Positions 8,234 to 16,163 of a stretch of 42,503 nt of DNA are shown one piece after another; within the stretch, counting starts at the first letter, position 1; every line of letters starts with the position of its first letter. The notes below the pieces were generated by a model. That model had not been told where the DNA came from and did not search any database. It was given only the letters and a program-made list of their open reading frames with translations. The position numbers were made by a program, and so were the translations under genes. The stretch is from NCBI GenBank assembly GCA_045124495.1, contig JBGVLX010000065.1, positions 1 through 42,503 on the forward strand, given 5' to 3'. This DNA is from RGIG1668 sp045124495 (GTDB lineage: Bacteria > Bacillota > Clostridia > Lachnospirales > Lachnospiraceae).

Positions 8234-8686
8234 ATGAAAATATATGTGGATGCAGATGCCTGTCCGGTGATAGGGATTGTGGAGAAAATAGCGCAAAAAT
8301 ATCAGATTCCGGTGATGCTGTTATGTGATACGAATCATATTTTAAGTTCGCAATACTGTGAGGTAAAAATCATAGGGGCAGGAGCGGATGCAGTGGATTT
8401 TGCATTGATAAACCTCTGTAAAAAAGGCGATATTGTGGTGACCCAGGATTATGGGGTGGCAGCTATGGCATTAGGAAAAGGTGCTTATGGAATCCACCAG
8501 TCTGGCAGGTGGTATACCAATGAAACCATCGACCAGATGTTAATGGAACGACATCTTAATAAAAAGGCAAGGCGTTCCTCCGGAAAAAATCATTTAAAAG
8601 GGCCGAAGAAACGGACAGAGGAAGATGATTTGAGATTTGAGCAGTCTTTTGAAAAGTTGATTGTGGCAGTGAAAGAAAATTTTTAG
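8234..8686 (+). CDS. YaiI/YqxD family (UPF0178, DUF188) protein
   Basis: A 150-residue cytoplasmic protein. The start at ATG 8234 gives MKIYVDADACPVI, the near-invariant N-terminus of this family, while the frame could extend upstream to 8183. Other conserved parts are VTQDYGVAAMALGKGA near residue 75-90 and the C-terminal GPKKRTEEDDLRFEQSFEKLI. The fold is PIN-like, with acidic residues grouped at one site (DAD, QDYG), suggesting a metal-dependent nuclease, but no activity is established for the family. It is followed 32 bp later by the PnuC-like gene on the same strand. Length is typical. Confidence 0.9.
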   Translation: MKIYVDADACPVIGIVEKIAQKYQIPVMLLCDTNHILSSQYCEVKIIGAGADAVDFALINLCKKGDIVVTQDYGVAAMALGKGAYGIHQSGRWYTNETIDQMLMERHLNKKARRSSGKNHLKGPKKRTEEDDLRFEQSFEKLIVAVKENF

Positions 8687-8718
8687 ATGTGGAACTTGCA
8701 TACTATGGAGTGTTAAAA

Positions 8719-9429
8719 ATGGATAAATTAAAACATATATTGCAAAATGAAGTAAGTGGATGGAAAAAATGGGAGTTATGCTGGCTTTTTTTCTCATGTA
8801 TCGTAATCATTATCATGAGTATTTATTGTCAGGAAACAGTGATGGGAATCGTTTCTGCGACAACGGGCGTTGCGTATGTTGTTTTAATGGGTAAGGGAAA
8901 ATTAAGTGCGTATTTATTTGGACTGGTCAATTGTGTGTTATATGCAATTATTTCCTATGAAGCCACATTTTATGGAGAAACCATGTTAAATGTGATATAT
9001 TATATACCTATGCAGTTCGTAGGGTTTTATATGTGGAGTAAGAATATGGACTCCGAAACCAAGGAAGTTCGGAAACGTCATATGACAAATAGTAAGAGAG
9101 TCATTATGGTATTAACCATTGCAAGCTTAGTTGCAGCTTACAGCTTTTTATTAAGGTATATGGGAGATATGCTGCCATTTATGGATTCTTTTACAACGGT
9201 GTCATCCATTGTGGCAATGATTATTAGTATCGGTATGTATGCAGAGCAATGGTGGATTTGGATTGCGGTGGATGTCATGTCGGTGATTATGTGGGGAATT
9301 GCATATTCAAACGGGAATGACAGCATTGCCACCCTTCTTATGTGGATTATTTATTTAGCAACCGGGATTGTTATGTGTATAAAATGGGAAAGAGAAATTA
9401 AAAAGAATGGCAGACAAATAAAGGAATAG
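8719..9429 (+). CDS. pnuC: PnuC-like nicotinamide riboside transporter
   Basis: A 236-residue membrane protein with about seven helices. The start is taken as ATG 8719 (MDKLKHIL), preceded by GGAG about 8 nt upstream; a GTG at 8689 would overlap the previous gene's end closely and has no ribosome site. Family features include GVAYVVLMGKGKLSAYLFGLVNCVLYA in the first half, YYIPMQFVGFYMWSKN, and the aromatic segment AEQWWIWIAVDVMSVIMW near the C-terminus, which in PnuC lines the vitamin-binding site. Members take up nicotinamide riboside by facilitated diffusion for NAD synthesis. No riboswitch or NrtR-type gene was seen nearby; the LacI gene following is not an obvious regulator. Confidence 0.82.
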   Translation: MDKLKHILQNEVSGWKKWELCWLFFSCIVIIIMSIYCQETVMGIVSATTGVAYVVLMGKGKLSAYLFGLVNCVLYAIISYEATFYGETMLNVIYYIPMQFVGFYMWSKNMDSETKEVRKRHMTNSKRVIMVLTIASLVAAYSFLLRYMGDMLPFMDSFTTVSSIVAMIISIGMYAEQWWIWIAVDVMSVIMWGIAYSNGNDSIATLLMWIIYLATGIVMCIKWEREIKKNGRQIKE

Positions 9430-9492
9430 TATGAAGCATGTCAGCTTTGAGGCGTTGAAAAATTTTAAGGTTGTGGATGGTAAAATTGAAAT

Positions 9493-10518
9493 ATGCAAGA
9501 GAACAGAGTGACAATAAAAGATATTGCAGAAGAATTGGGTGTTAGTACTGCCACGGTATCTAATGTGATTCATGGTAAAACCAAGAAGATATCCCCAAAG
9601 ACTGTGGCGAAGGTTCAGGAAAAAATAGAGGAAAGCGGTTATCTTCCGAATATGGCGGCGGTATTATTGGCACAAAATACTTCTAAAATTGTCTGTATTG
9701 TGTTATCAAATGATGTGAAATATGAAAATAAGATGATAGAGGACCCTTTTGTAAGTGGGATGCTAAATTATCTTTCGAAAGAATTAGCGAAACATGATTA
9801 TTTTGTTATGTTAAAAGAAGAGTCTGATGTAAAGGAGATTGTTCGTTATGCTTCCATGTGGAATATGGCAGGCTTGGTACTGATTGGGTTTTGTGCCATG
9901 GATTACGAGAAACTCCGCAGTAATATGCATATTCCTTTTGTAGTGGTGGACTCCTATCAAAAAGACGTTCATAAATATTCAGATGTAGGAATTGATAATA
10001 TTCAAGGCGGTTTTTTGGCCGGCTCCTATTTAATAAAAATGGGACATAAGAACATTATGTTTTTGTCGGATAATGATGAGGATTGTGACCATGACCGTTA
10101 TGTTGGACTTACCAATGCATTAAAAGCCGCAAATCTTCCCTTTGATAAAAAAGATTTCAAAATGCTTAGTCCCTATAAAGAGGAAAGAATTAAGATATAT
10201 GAGAAACTGTATTTTGAAATGAACCGATATACGGCAGCATTTGTGGCATCCGATATGTATGCCATAGAATTTATGAACTTTTTGCAAGGTAAAGGAGTAT
10301 GGATTCCAAAGGATTTTTCCATTATGGGTTTTGATGATATCCCATTGGCAGCCATGGTTTACCCGACTCTTACCACTGTTTCGCAGAATTTGGAATGCCG
10401 TTCGAAAGTTGCAGTGGAATTACTTCTAGAACTTATCAATGGAGAGTCAGAAGGCAGGATGGTATTATTGCCGGTGGAAGTGGTGGAACGGGGAAGTGTA
10501 AGTGAATGTGTCGGCTAG
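9493..10518 (+). CDS. LacI-family transcriptional regulator
   Basis: A 341-residue repressor-type protein. The N-terminal helix-turn-helix reads VTIKDIAEELGVSTATVSNVIHGKTKKISPKTVAKV, followed by a hinge helix (NMAAVLLAQNTSK) and a periplasmic-binding-like effector domain to the end, including GFDDIPLAAMVYPTLTTVSQ, the usual LacI segment around the ligand pocket. It most likely senses a sugar. Start choice is not firm: ATG 9493 has a poor ribosome site, and GTG 9508 (directly giving MTIKDIAEELGV) has AAGAGAAC before it. No sugar-metabolism genes adjoin it; the nearest is the amylase 13 kb away, so its targets cannot be named. Confidence 0.9.
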   Translation: MQENRVTIKDIAEELGVSTATVSNVIHGKTKKISPKTVAKVQEKIEESGYLPNMAAVLLAQNTSKIVCIVLSNDVKYENKMIEDPFVSGMLNYLSKELAKHDYFVMLKEESDVKEIVRYASMWNMAGLVLIGFCAMDYEKLRSNMHIPFVVVDSYQKDVHKYSDVGIDNIQGGFLAGSYLIKMGHKNIMFLSDNDEDCDHDRYVGLTNALKAANLPFDKKDFKMLSPYKEERIKIYEKLYFEMNRYTAAFVASDMYAIEFMNFLQGKGVWIPKDFSIMGFDDIPLAAMVYPTLTTVSQNLECRSKVAVELLLELINGESEGRMVLLPVEVVERGSVSECVG

Positions 10519-10541
10519 TGTAGAAACTAGTCGACTTTTAT
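10511..10541 (+). terminator. Terminator overlapping the LacI gene end
   Basis: TCGGCTAGT and ACTAGTCGA form a stem with a GTAGAA loop and a short T-rich tail. The LacI stop codon (10516-10518) lies inside the left arm. Confidence 0.65.
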
Positions 10542-10595
10542 TGTGTAATTTTTGTGTACAATATGATTGACTGTTACACAATGAGTGTGTATAAT
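10540..10595 (+). promoter_or_regulatory. Promoter and palindromic operator of hicA-hicB
   Basis: A consensus promoter is visible: TTGACT (10567-10572), 17 nt, TATAAT (10590-10595). It is overlaid by a perfect 9-bp inverted repeat, ATTGTGTAA (10540-10548) and TTACACAAT (10574-10582), plus further TTGTGTA and GTGTGTA half-sites. HicB antitoxins repress their own promoters by binding such repeats, so this is a likely autoregulatory operator. Confidence 0.75.
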
Positions 10596-10617
10596 ATTAA
10601 TATAAGGAGGAACACGA

Positions 10618-10791
10618 ATGAAGCAACGGGAATTGGTTAAGAAACTGGAAGATGGTGGGTTTGTTTTCGAGAGGCATGGAAGCAATCATGATGTCTACGT
10701 TAGAGGCTCTGAACGTGAAGAAGTTCCGAGGCATAAAGAAATCAATGAGAAATTAGCCAAAGCAATATTAAAGAGAAGGGGATTGATATAA
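10618..10791 (+). CDS. hicA: HicA-family mRNA interferase toxin
   Basis: A 57-residue basic protein with AAGGAGG 7 nt before ATG 10618. The sequence begins MKQRELVKKLEDGGFVFERH and continues GSNHDVYVRGS, matching the HicA core: a helix with KxLExxGF followed by the RxxGSNH strand carrying the catalytic histidine, then PRHKEINEKLAKAILK. HicA adopts a double-stranded RNA-binding-like fold and cleaves mRNA when freed from HicB. The length and motif are complete, so it appears intact. It is followed 52 nt later by hicB and shares the promoter at 10567-10595. Confidence 0.93.
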   Translation: MKQRELVKKLEDGGFVFERHGSNHDVYVRGSEREEVPRHKEINEKLAKAILKRRGLI

Positions 10792-10843
10792 TCCCTTATC
10801 TCTTTAACTTAATGATAGAATATATAAGTGGAGGTAGATGAAG

Positions 10844-11263
10844 ATGAAAAACGTTTATCCAGTATTTTTTACAAAAACTGATGGAATGATATTGGTTGAA
10901 GTGCCAGATTTGGAAATATTAACGGAAGGGAAAGATATGAATGATGCCATTGATATGGCAAGAGATGCGATTGAATTAAAATGTGTATCAATGGAAGATG
11001 CGAAAGAAGAAATTCCTGTTCCATCAAGTTTAAGCGAATTAAATATTTCTGAAGGAACTTTTGCTGCAGAGGGTGAAACGGTTGTGTCGCTGGTAGATTT
11101 TGATTCTTCAGAATATAGAAGAAAAATAGATACTAAAACAGTCAGACGAAATGTTGCTTTACCAAGCTGGTTAAATTATGAAGCAGAAAAGGCACAAATC
11201 AATGTATCGAGAGTTTTACAGGAAGCCTTAGTGGCTACTTTGGGAGTGAAGAAAAATTTCTAA
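10844..11263 (+). CDS. hicB: HicB-family antitoxin
   Basis: 139 residues from ATG 10844, which has GGAGG 9 nt upstream; ATG 10838 would be only 3 nt from that site. The N-terminal half is the HicB RNase-H-like fold (YPVFFTKTDGMILVEVPDLEILTEGKDMNDAIDMARDAIELK), matching the usual Y-x-V-x-x-x-x-D-x-x-x-P-D-x-x-x-T-x-G layout. The C-terminal part (RRNVALPSWLNYEAEKAQINVSRVLQEAL) is a ribbon-helix-helix DNA-binding segment. It neutralises HicA and, through the C-terminal domain, should repress the operon at the palindrome 10540-10582. Confidence 0.92.
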   Translation: MKNVYPVFFTKTDGMILVEVPDLEILTEGKDMNDAIDMARDAIELKCVSMEDAKEEIPVPSSLSELNISEGTFAAEGETVVSLVDFDSSEYRRKIDTKTVRRNVALPSWLNYEAEKAQINVSRVLQEALVATLGVKKNF

Positions 11264-11333
11264 ATTAAGAAAATATAACGGAGAGTATTCGTAAATAATC
11301 AGGTATAATGAAAGAGATGGGGTTGAAAGAAAA

Positions 11334-12113
11334 ATGAGTTTTACAAACAAGGAACTTTTAAGAATCGCCATGGAACAGTCTGCAATGGATGCGAATTGTG
11401 ATGTGACTGATTTTGTGAGTAAGCAGAATGTAGTAGTAATATCAAAAGAAAATAAGAATGCAAGGAAATATTTAAAACTGCCATTACCATGTAACCTGAT
11501 TTCCTATGGAAATAACATTGTAGCATCTGTGCGAGAAGAGTACAAGGAGATTGTGATGTCTTATATTAATCGATATTCGATAGAACATTGTTTTGAAACT
11601 CCTAATATGCACGTTTTAAATGATGCATTGCAAAAAGAAAAAATTCGAATTTGTTTTATGGCAGAATATTTTCTTCCGGATTTGGATTGTTTACGGATAT
11701 TAGAATGTGGGTATGAACTTAGAGTTTTGCGCCAAGAGGATTTTTCTACATTATATAAAAAAGAATGGAGCAATGCACTTTGTGAAAAGCGTAAGGAATT
11801 AGATGCTTTAGGTGTTGGAGCGTATGATGACGGAGTGCTTGTGGGATTGGCGGCTTGTTCCGCAGACTGTGATACCATGTGGCAAATAGGGGTAGATGTG
11901 TTACCGGAATATCGAAGAAAAGGCATTGCCTGTGCATTGACAAGTCGTTTGGCCTTGGAAATATTAAAAGAAGGAAAAGTTCCGTTTTATTGTGCAGCGT
12001 GGTCTAATTTAAAATCCGTAAGAAATGCAATAAAAAGTGGTTTCAGACCAGCCTGGGTTGAAATGACAGCCAAGGAATGGGAAGTAGTGGATGAAATGAA
12101 TGGGGAAGTGTGA
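11334..12113 (+). CDS. GNAT-family N-acetyltransferase
   Basis: A 259-residue soluble protein. Residues ~125-259 form a GNAT domain: the acetyl-CoA binding motif A is seen as GVDVLPEYRRKGIACALTSRLA (R/Q-x-x-G-x-G/A form), followed by VPFYCAAWSNLKSVRNAIKSGFRPAW, the usual motif B with the Asn-x-x-S segment. The first ~120 residues are a separate domain without a recognised family. Substrate unknown. A TATAAT at 11304-11309 may be its -10. It ends before a strong hairpin terminator at 12219 and seems monocistronic. Confidence 0.85.
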   Translation: MSFTNKELLRIAMEQSAMDANCDVTDFVSKQNVVVISKENKNARKYLKLPLPCNLISYGNNIVASVREEYKEIVMSYINRYSIEHCFETPNMHVLNDALQKEKIRICFMAEYFLPDLDCLRILECGYELRVLRQEDFSTLYKKEWSNALCEKRKELDALGVGAYDDGVLVGLAACSADCDTMWQIGVDVLPEYRRKGIACALTSRLALEILKEGKVPFYCAAWSNLKSVRNAIKSGFRPAWVEMTAKEWEVVDEMNGEV

Positions 12114-12218
12114 ATAAAAAAGGCGAAGATAATGAAAGATGTAAATTTATAAATATTATGAAAAGTAACGCAAGCTATGTAGCTAAACATAATGATGATA
12201 GGAAAGACATTCAAAAGA

Positions 12219-12251
12219 GAGTTGATAATACTGCGGTATTATCAACTCTTT
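12219..12251 (+). terminator. Perfect 12-bp stem terminator
   Basis: GAGTTGATAATA (12219-12230) pairs perfectly with TATTATCAACTC (12237-12248) around a 6-nt loop, followed by TTT. It ends the acetyltransferase transcript. Confidence 0.8.
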
Positions 12252-12395
12252 CCATATCTAATTTTTCTAGCTTAATTCTTCGAATTATTTTCCCGTTTTA
12301 AAGATTTTTTAAACTTTGCCATGTTATCATGTCTATAACAAGGAAGTGGTTGCAGGCATCTGCAACAGATAAAACCATAAATTAAATATAGCCGA

Positions 12396-12505
12396 GATGA
12401 TTAAAAGGTCAATTGACGTAGCTTGTAAACAGGCGACACATAAATGTGACACCTAGCCATGTTAGTGGCGGTTTACAAGATATGTCGTGAATAATTGAGA
12501 CGAGG
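12396..12505 (+). ncRNA. Candidate structured leader RNA (copy A of a repeated motif)
   Basis: The 420-bp gap before the ABC permease holds a three-way-junction-like fold. The main stem is TTGTAAAC (12423-12430) with GTTTACAA (12471-12478). It is extended beyond a small GC/GA internal loop by GACGTA with TATGTC, and after a GTGAAT bulge by TCAATT with AATTGA. Inside are a CACAT/ATGTG hairpin and a GCCA/TGGC hairpin. The same layout recurs at 37387-37487 with different bases in the stems but pairing kept, which is the signature of a conserved RNA. I do not recognise a known riboswitch class. No terminator follows it; the permease start lies 31 nt downstream. Confidence 0.5.
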
Positions 12506-12535
12506 CATAGAAAGAACGGGTGAAGAGAAAAAATC

Positions 12536-14950
12536 ATGTTTTTAAAAATGTTAAAAAAAGACTTAAAATTGAAAAAAGGCTTAAATGTGATATTGTTTAT
12601 CTTTATGACAGTGGCATCCATATTGGTGGTGGCCAGTGCCATACAGGTGTATACCCATCTTGCCGGAAAGGGAAGAACTTACGAGATTTGCAATTCATCC
12701 GATTTGGTGATTGTCAACCAATCCAGCGTTCGGGATAGAGAAAAGGATGGGAAAAAAATCATAGAATGGTTTCATGGTAAAAGCGAAGTGGAAGAGGTAT
12801 CATCCAATGAAATGATTCAATTTGTCAGCACTGACATTGATTTTGAACATTTTGAAGAAGAATTGAATGCTTCTTTTTTTGAACTTTCCCATTTCGTAAC
12901 AAAACAAAGTTTTAAGCAAAATCTGACCTATGATTTGGAGGATAACCGGTTTTATGTGGAAAACGGATGTATTGCAATTCCTCAGACTATAAAGGATATG
13001 ACAGGAATATCCATTGGAGATAAAGTAAGACTTACCACACAGATGGGTTATACCTATGAATTTACCGTCAGTCATTTTTTTAAAGATCCCATGCCACTGG
13101 CATACCAGCGGTACCTGCTATCCGATGCGGATTATGAAGTGATAAGTAAGCAGTCGCCAATCAAGGTGGATACCTTTGAATTGAAGTTAACAGAGGGAAC
13201 AGAGCCGTTTTTGTTTTTATCCGATTATGCGAAGCAAAATATGGGGATTTTGAATACCTTTGCGTTGCAGATGAATCAGTCCGATGACAGTTATATTATT
13301 ATGTATGTGGTATCTGTATTCATGGTAATGTTAAGTATATTTATGATTCTGATTATTTTCATGACCATCCGGTTCACCATGATTTCTGCCATAAAAGAAG
13401 AAGAAAAACAAATCGGTATGATGAAGGCAATCGGGGTGGATTCCTTTGGATTCCGTTGGCTCTTTGCAGCGAAATATATTGCATTTTCTGTGGTGGGAGG
13501 AATCATTGGTATTTTTGCAGGAGTTCCAATTGCAAAGATGTTGCTTACGATGTTTAGTAAGAACACCATTCTGCCGGATGGAAAAGTGATTGTCATGATT
13601 GGTATTCTGGCAGTGGCCGGTATCGTTGGAGTTATGATTTTCTTTACCATGCTTGTGATGCGCCGGATGAAAAAAATATCGGTGATGGATGCCATTCATG
13701 GGGAGAACCGGGGAGAACGGTTTTCAAAGGCATCAAAATTGTATTTACATAAGCGAAAGAGAATGCCGATTCCTTTCTTTTTAGCGGTATCGGATGTGCT
13801 AAACCGGATAAAACGATATTTGTTCCTTGTGGTTGCGTATACTCTTGGAATTACAGTGATTTTATGTACGGTGCATTTGAAAAACTCAGTTATATCAGAA
13901 GAATTTTTGAAATATCAACTGGGCTTAAAGGTTGATTTTTATATTGACTTTTCCGATGAGCAGTTGAAAGAATATCTTAGTAAAACCGGAAGCGAAACCG
14001 GTATGATGAATTTGATCAATGAAGAACTAGAAGATGCAGGGATTCCTGCGAAAATTCATTATGATATTTTGACCAATGGTGAAACAACTATGCCAGACGG
14101 GGAAGAACGGGATATTTCAATGTTGTTTGGAGATGTGGATACGGAGGAATTTACCTATCGAGAGGGAGGAACGGCTCCAAAGCTTAAAAATGAAATTGCC
14201 CTCAGCTATTTTACCGCAAAAGAAAAGGGTTTACAGGTTGGAGATAAGATTACCATTACCTATTATGAACTAGGGGAAGATAGTATCAGCATGAAAGAGG
14301 TAAAGGGAGAATTCATGATTACCGGATTCTTTGATTATATGGAGCAGGGAACAACCACTGCAATTATGGGAAATGAATTTGAGAATGGATATGATATGGG
14401 ATATTTCGTTATTAAAGAAGAAATCAATGCATCAGCGGCGGAAAAAGACAAGTATGTGGAAGAAATACGAAACTTATATGGAGCTAAATCAGTGAAGACC
14501 ACCGAAGAATACTTAGATTACTATATGGCTGATTTTAATGGGATTTTAACTTTGTTGGAATATGTACTGTCCACCGTCATTATTTTGGTGTTGATTCTGA
14601 TTACCAGCCTTTATTCTAGTGTATTGCTGGAAGAAGAGATACCATCCATTGCTATGTTAAAAAGTCTGGGATTTGAGAATAACGGCGTAAAAGCCTGGCA
14701 ATTGCTTCGGATGGGAATTCTTTTGGTGATTTCTATTGTGGCAGGCAATCTTTTGGTAGGTACTGCCGGACAATTACTAATTACTCAGTTATTTGGGTTC
14801 CTGGGACTGACCGGATTTACCTTTATCATTGAACCAATGACTACCTATGTCATAGTACCTTTGCTGGTCATTGCGGTAGTTCTGATAACCATGTTAATTC
14901 GGCTTAAGAGTATAAAAAATGTAGAAATATGGAAAATCCGAGAAGAGTAG
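12536..14950 (+). CDS. FtsX-type ABC transporter permease (duplicated MacB-like)
   Basis: An 804-residue membrane protein. Helix 1 spans residues ~17-38; a ~215-residue outside domain follows; helices 2-4 (residues ~258-380) form the first FtsX core with the coupling region KEEEKQIGMMKAIG. Helix 5 (YLFLVVAYTLGITVILCTVH) starts the second half, followed by a second outside domain, then three helices and a second coupling motif (EEEIPSIAMLKSLGF). This 4+4 duplication is the layout of SalY/LolC-type exporters, different from the single-loop BceB type. With the ATPase at 15139 and the two-component system at 16164-18176 it forms a probable antimicrobial-peptide or lipid-directed export module with its own sensor. 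A candidate RNA leader precedes it. Confidence 0.9.
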   Translation: MFLKMLKKDLKLKKGLNVILFIFMTVASILVVASAIQVYTHLAGKGRTYEICNSSDLVIVNQSSVRDREKDGKKIIEWFHGKSEVEEVSSNEMIQFVSTDIDFEHFEEELNASFFELSHFVTKQSFKQNLTYDLEDNRFYVENGCIAIPQTIKDMTGISIGDKVRLTTQMGYTYEFTVSHFFKDPMPLAYQRYLLSDADYEVISKQSPIKVDTFELKLTEGTEPFLFLSDYAKQNMGILNTFALQMNQSDDSYIIMYVVSVFMVMLSIFMILIIFMTIRFTMISAIKEEEKQIGMMKAIGVDSFGFRWLFAAKYIAFSVVGGIIGIFAGVPIAKMLLTMFSKNTILPDGKVIVMIGILAVAGIVGVMIFFTMLVMRRMKKISVMDAIHGENRGERFSKASKLYLHKRKRMPIPFFLAVSDVLNRIKRYLFLVVAYTLGITVILCTVHLKNSVISEEFLKYQLGLKVDFYIDFSDEQLKEYLSKTGSETGMMNLINEELEDAGIPAKIHYDILTNGETTMPDGEERDISMLFGDVDTEEFTYREGGTAPKLKNEIALSYFTAKEKGLQVGDKITITYYELGEDSISMKEVKGEFMITGFFDYMEQGTTTAIMGNEFENGYDMGYFVIKEEINASAAEKDKYVEEIRNLYGAKSVKTTEEYLDYYMADFNGILTLLEYVLSTVIILVLILITSLYSSVLLEEEIPSIAMLKSLGFENNGVKAWQLLRMGILLVISIVAGNLLVGTAGQLLITQLFGFLGLTGFTFIIEPMTTYVIVPLLVIAVVLITMLIRLKSIKNVEIWKIREE

Positions 14951-15138
14951 TGGAAGGTAAAAATCATAAGGAAAAAAAACATAGAATGAGAATGATAAGG
15001 CATAAGACAAAAAAGCAGGAAGACGGATGGGATGTTTTAACAAGTCATAGAGTGGTTCATAGGAAGGTGATGCCTGAAACCAAAACAAGTCTTCGGAAGG
15101 ATAAATAGAGATTGCTGAGAAAATGGAGGTTAAAACAG
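14929..15138 (+). other. Gap between permease and ATPase, with a doubtful small basic ORF
   Basis: An ATG at 14929, overlapping the permease end out of frame, opens a 59-codon frame to TAG 15106-15108. The product would be very basic (many Lys, Arg and His). It has no clear ribosome site of its own and no recognised similarity. The stretch otherwise holds only the ATPase ribosome site. Probably not a gene. Confidence 0.2.
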
Positions 15139-15900
15139 ATGAGTACGGTAATATCAGTAAAGGATTTATGTAAAACATACATCGTAAATCAATATAGCAA
15201 CAATGTATTACAAAATGTAAATTTTCAAATGGAACGGGGAGAATTTGTGTCCATTATGGGACCTAGTGGAAGTGGAAAATCCACCTTGCTATATACGGTT
15301 AGCGGTATGGATAAAATGACCTCAGGGGAGGTTGTTTTTAACGGAAAAAATATAGAGAAGATGAATGAAAAACAGCTCTCTAGACTTCGTCTTACGGAAA
15401 TGGGATTTGTATTCCAACAAATGTATATGATGAAAAAACTCTGTATTTTAGATAATATTGTCCTTCCCGGTTATCAGGCAGGGCTTGTAACGAGAGAAGA
15501 AGTGAACAAAAAGGCAGAAGCCCTAATGCGCAGGCTTAATTTAATCGATATCGCAGAACGGGACATTACGGAGGTTTCCGGAGGTCAGTTACAGCGTGCC
15601 TGTCTTTGCAGAGCCTTAATCAATCAGCCTGAGGTAATATTTGCGGATGAGCCTACCGGAGCTTTAAATTCAAAGGCTGCCAATGATGTGATGGAAGAAC
15701 TGGTAGCTGCAAATCAGGAGGGTACCAGTGTTCTTATGGTAACTCATAGTGAAAAAGTGGCTGCTCAAAGTGACCGTATTATTTACCTGGTGGATGGCAA
15801 CATTCAGGGAGAGATACAGCTTGGAAAATTAAAGGATAAGCAGGAATTGGAGAAAAGAGAACGTAAATTAAAAATGTGGCTTATGGATCAGGGATGGTAG
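15139..15900 (+). CDS. ABC transporter ATP-binding protein (MacB/LolD type)
   Basis: 253 residues from ATG 15139, with GGAGG 9 nt upstream; an earlier in-frame start at 15112 would cover this ribosome site. All motifs are present: Walker A GPSGSGKSTLL, Q-loop FVFQQMYMM, signature VSGGQLQRACLCRAL, Walker B EVIFADEPTGAL and the H-loop VTHS. The ADEPTGALNS form is typical of the exporters that partner FtsX-type permeases. It energises the permease at 12536-14950. The C-terminus carries an extra charged tail (LKDKQELEKRERKLKMWLMDQGW) and ends in TAG; the same frame then stays open to 16056. Confidence 0.93.
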   Translation: MSTVISVKDLCKTYIVNQYSNNVLQNVNFQMERGEFVSIMGPSGSGKSTLLYTVSGMDKMTSGEVVFNGKNIEKMNEKQLSRLRLTEMGFVFQQMYMMKKLCILDNIVLPGYQAGLVTREEVNKKAEALMRRLNLIDIAERDITEVSGGQLQRACLCRALINQPEVIFADEPTGALNSKAANDVMEELVAANQEGTSVLMVTHSEKVAAQSDRIIYLVDGNIQGEIQLGKLKDKQELEKRERKLKMWLMDQGW

Positions 15901-16056
15901 AGGAGAAAACGATGGTTACTGTTTGTACGAATCGTAACGATTCAGGATGTGCAAGAAAGGATTCAAGTGGTATATGAAGAAAGAAAAAGGAAAAAAGAAA
16001 AAGGAAAAAAGAGGAAAGGCTATAAGCCGGAATTTGTGGATGTTGGGGAATATTGA
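15901..16056 (+). other. Open frame continuing past the ATPase stop
   Basis: Reading on in frame after the ATPase TAG (15898-15900) gives 51 sense codons before TGA at 16054-16056. The predicted tail is hydrophobic (WLLFVRIVTIQDVQERI) then very basic (a run of Lys, Arg and Glu) and ends KPEFVDVGEY. It may be the former C-terminus of the ATPase or chance in A-rich DNA. No ribosome site or clear start supports independent translation. Confidence 0.25.
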
Positions 16057-16077
16057 TAAATACCGTAAAAAAGTAGG

Positions 16078-16106
16078 TTGTATTCTAACTGTAATTTGTA
16101 TATATT
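16078..16106 (+). promoter_or_regulatory. Putative promoter of the second two-component system
   Basis: TTGTAT (16078-16083), 17 nt, TATATT (16101-16106), 58 nt before the response-regulator start. It suggests that the regulator-kinase pair can be transcribed apart from the transporter. Confidence 0.5.
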
Positions 16107-16163
16107 GTAAGAGATAAAATAATGCTGAAACGAAATAGTAAAACTTTTCGGAGGGGATAACTG

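Noticed and set aside
12110..12301. 63-codon ORF after the acetyltransferase gene
   Set aside because: It runs through a perfect 12-bp terminator hairpin, has no ribosome site and shows no protein-like composition.
13291..13699. Two long minus-strand ORFs inside the ABC permease
   Set aside because: They are antisense shadows of a long coding gene with AT-rich codons and have no ribosome site or recognisable domain.
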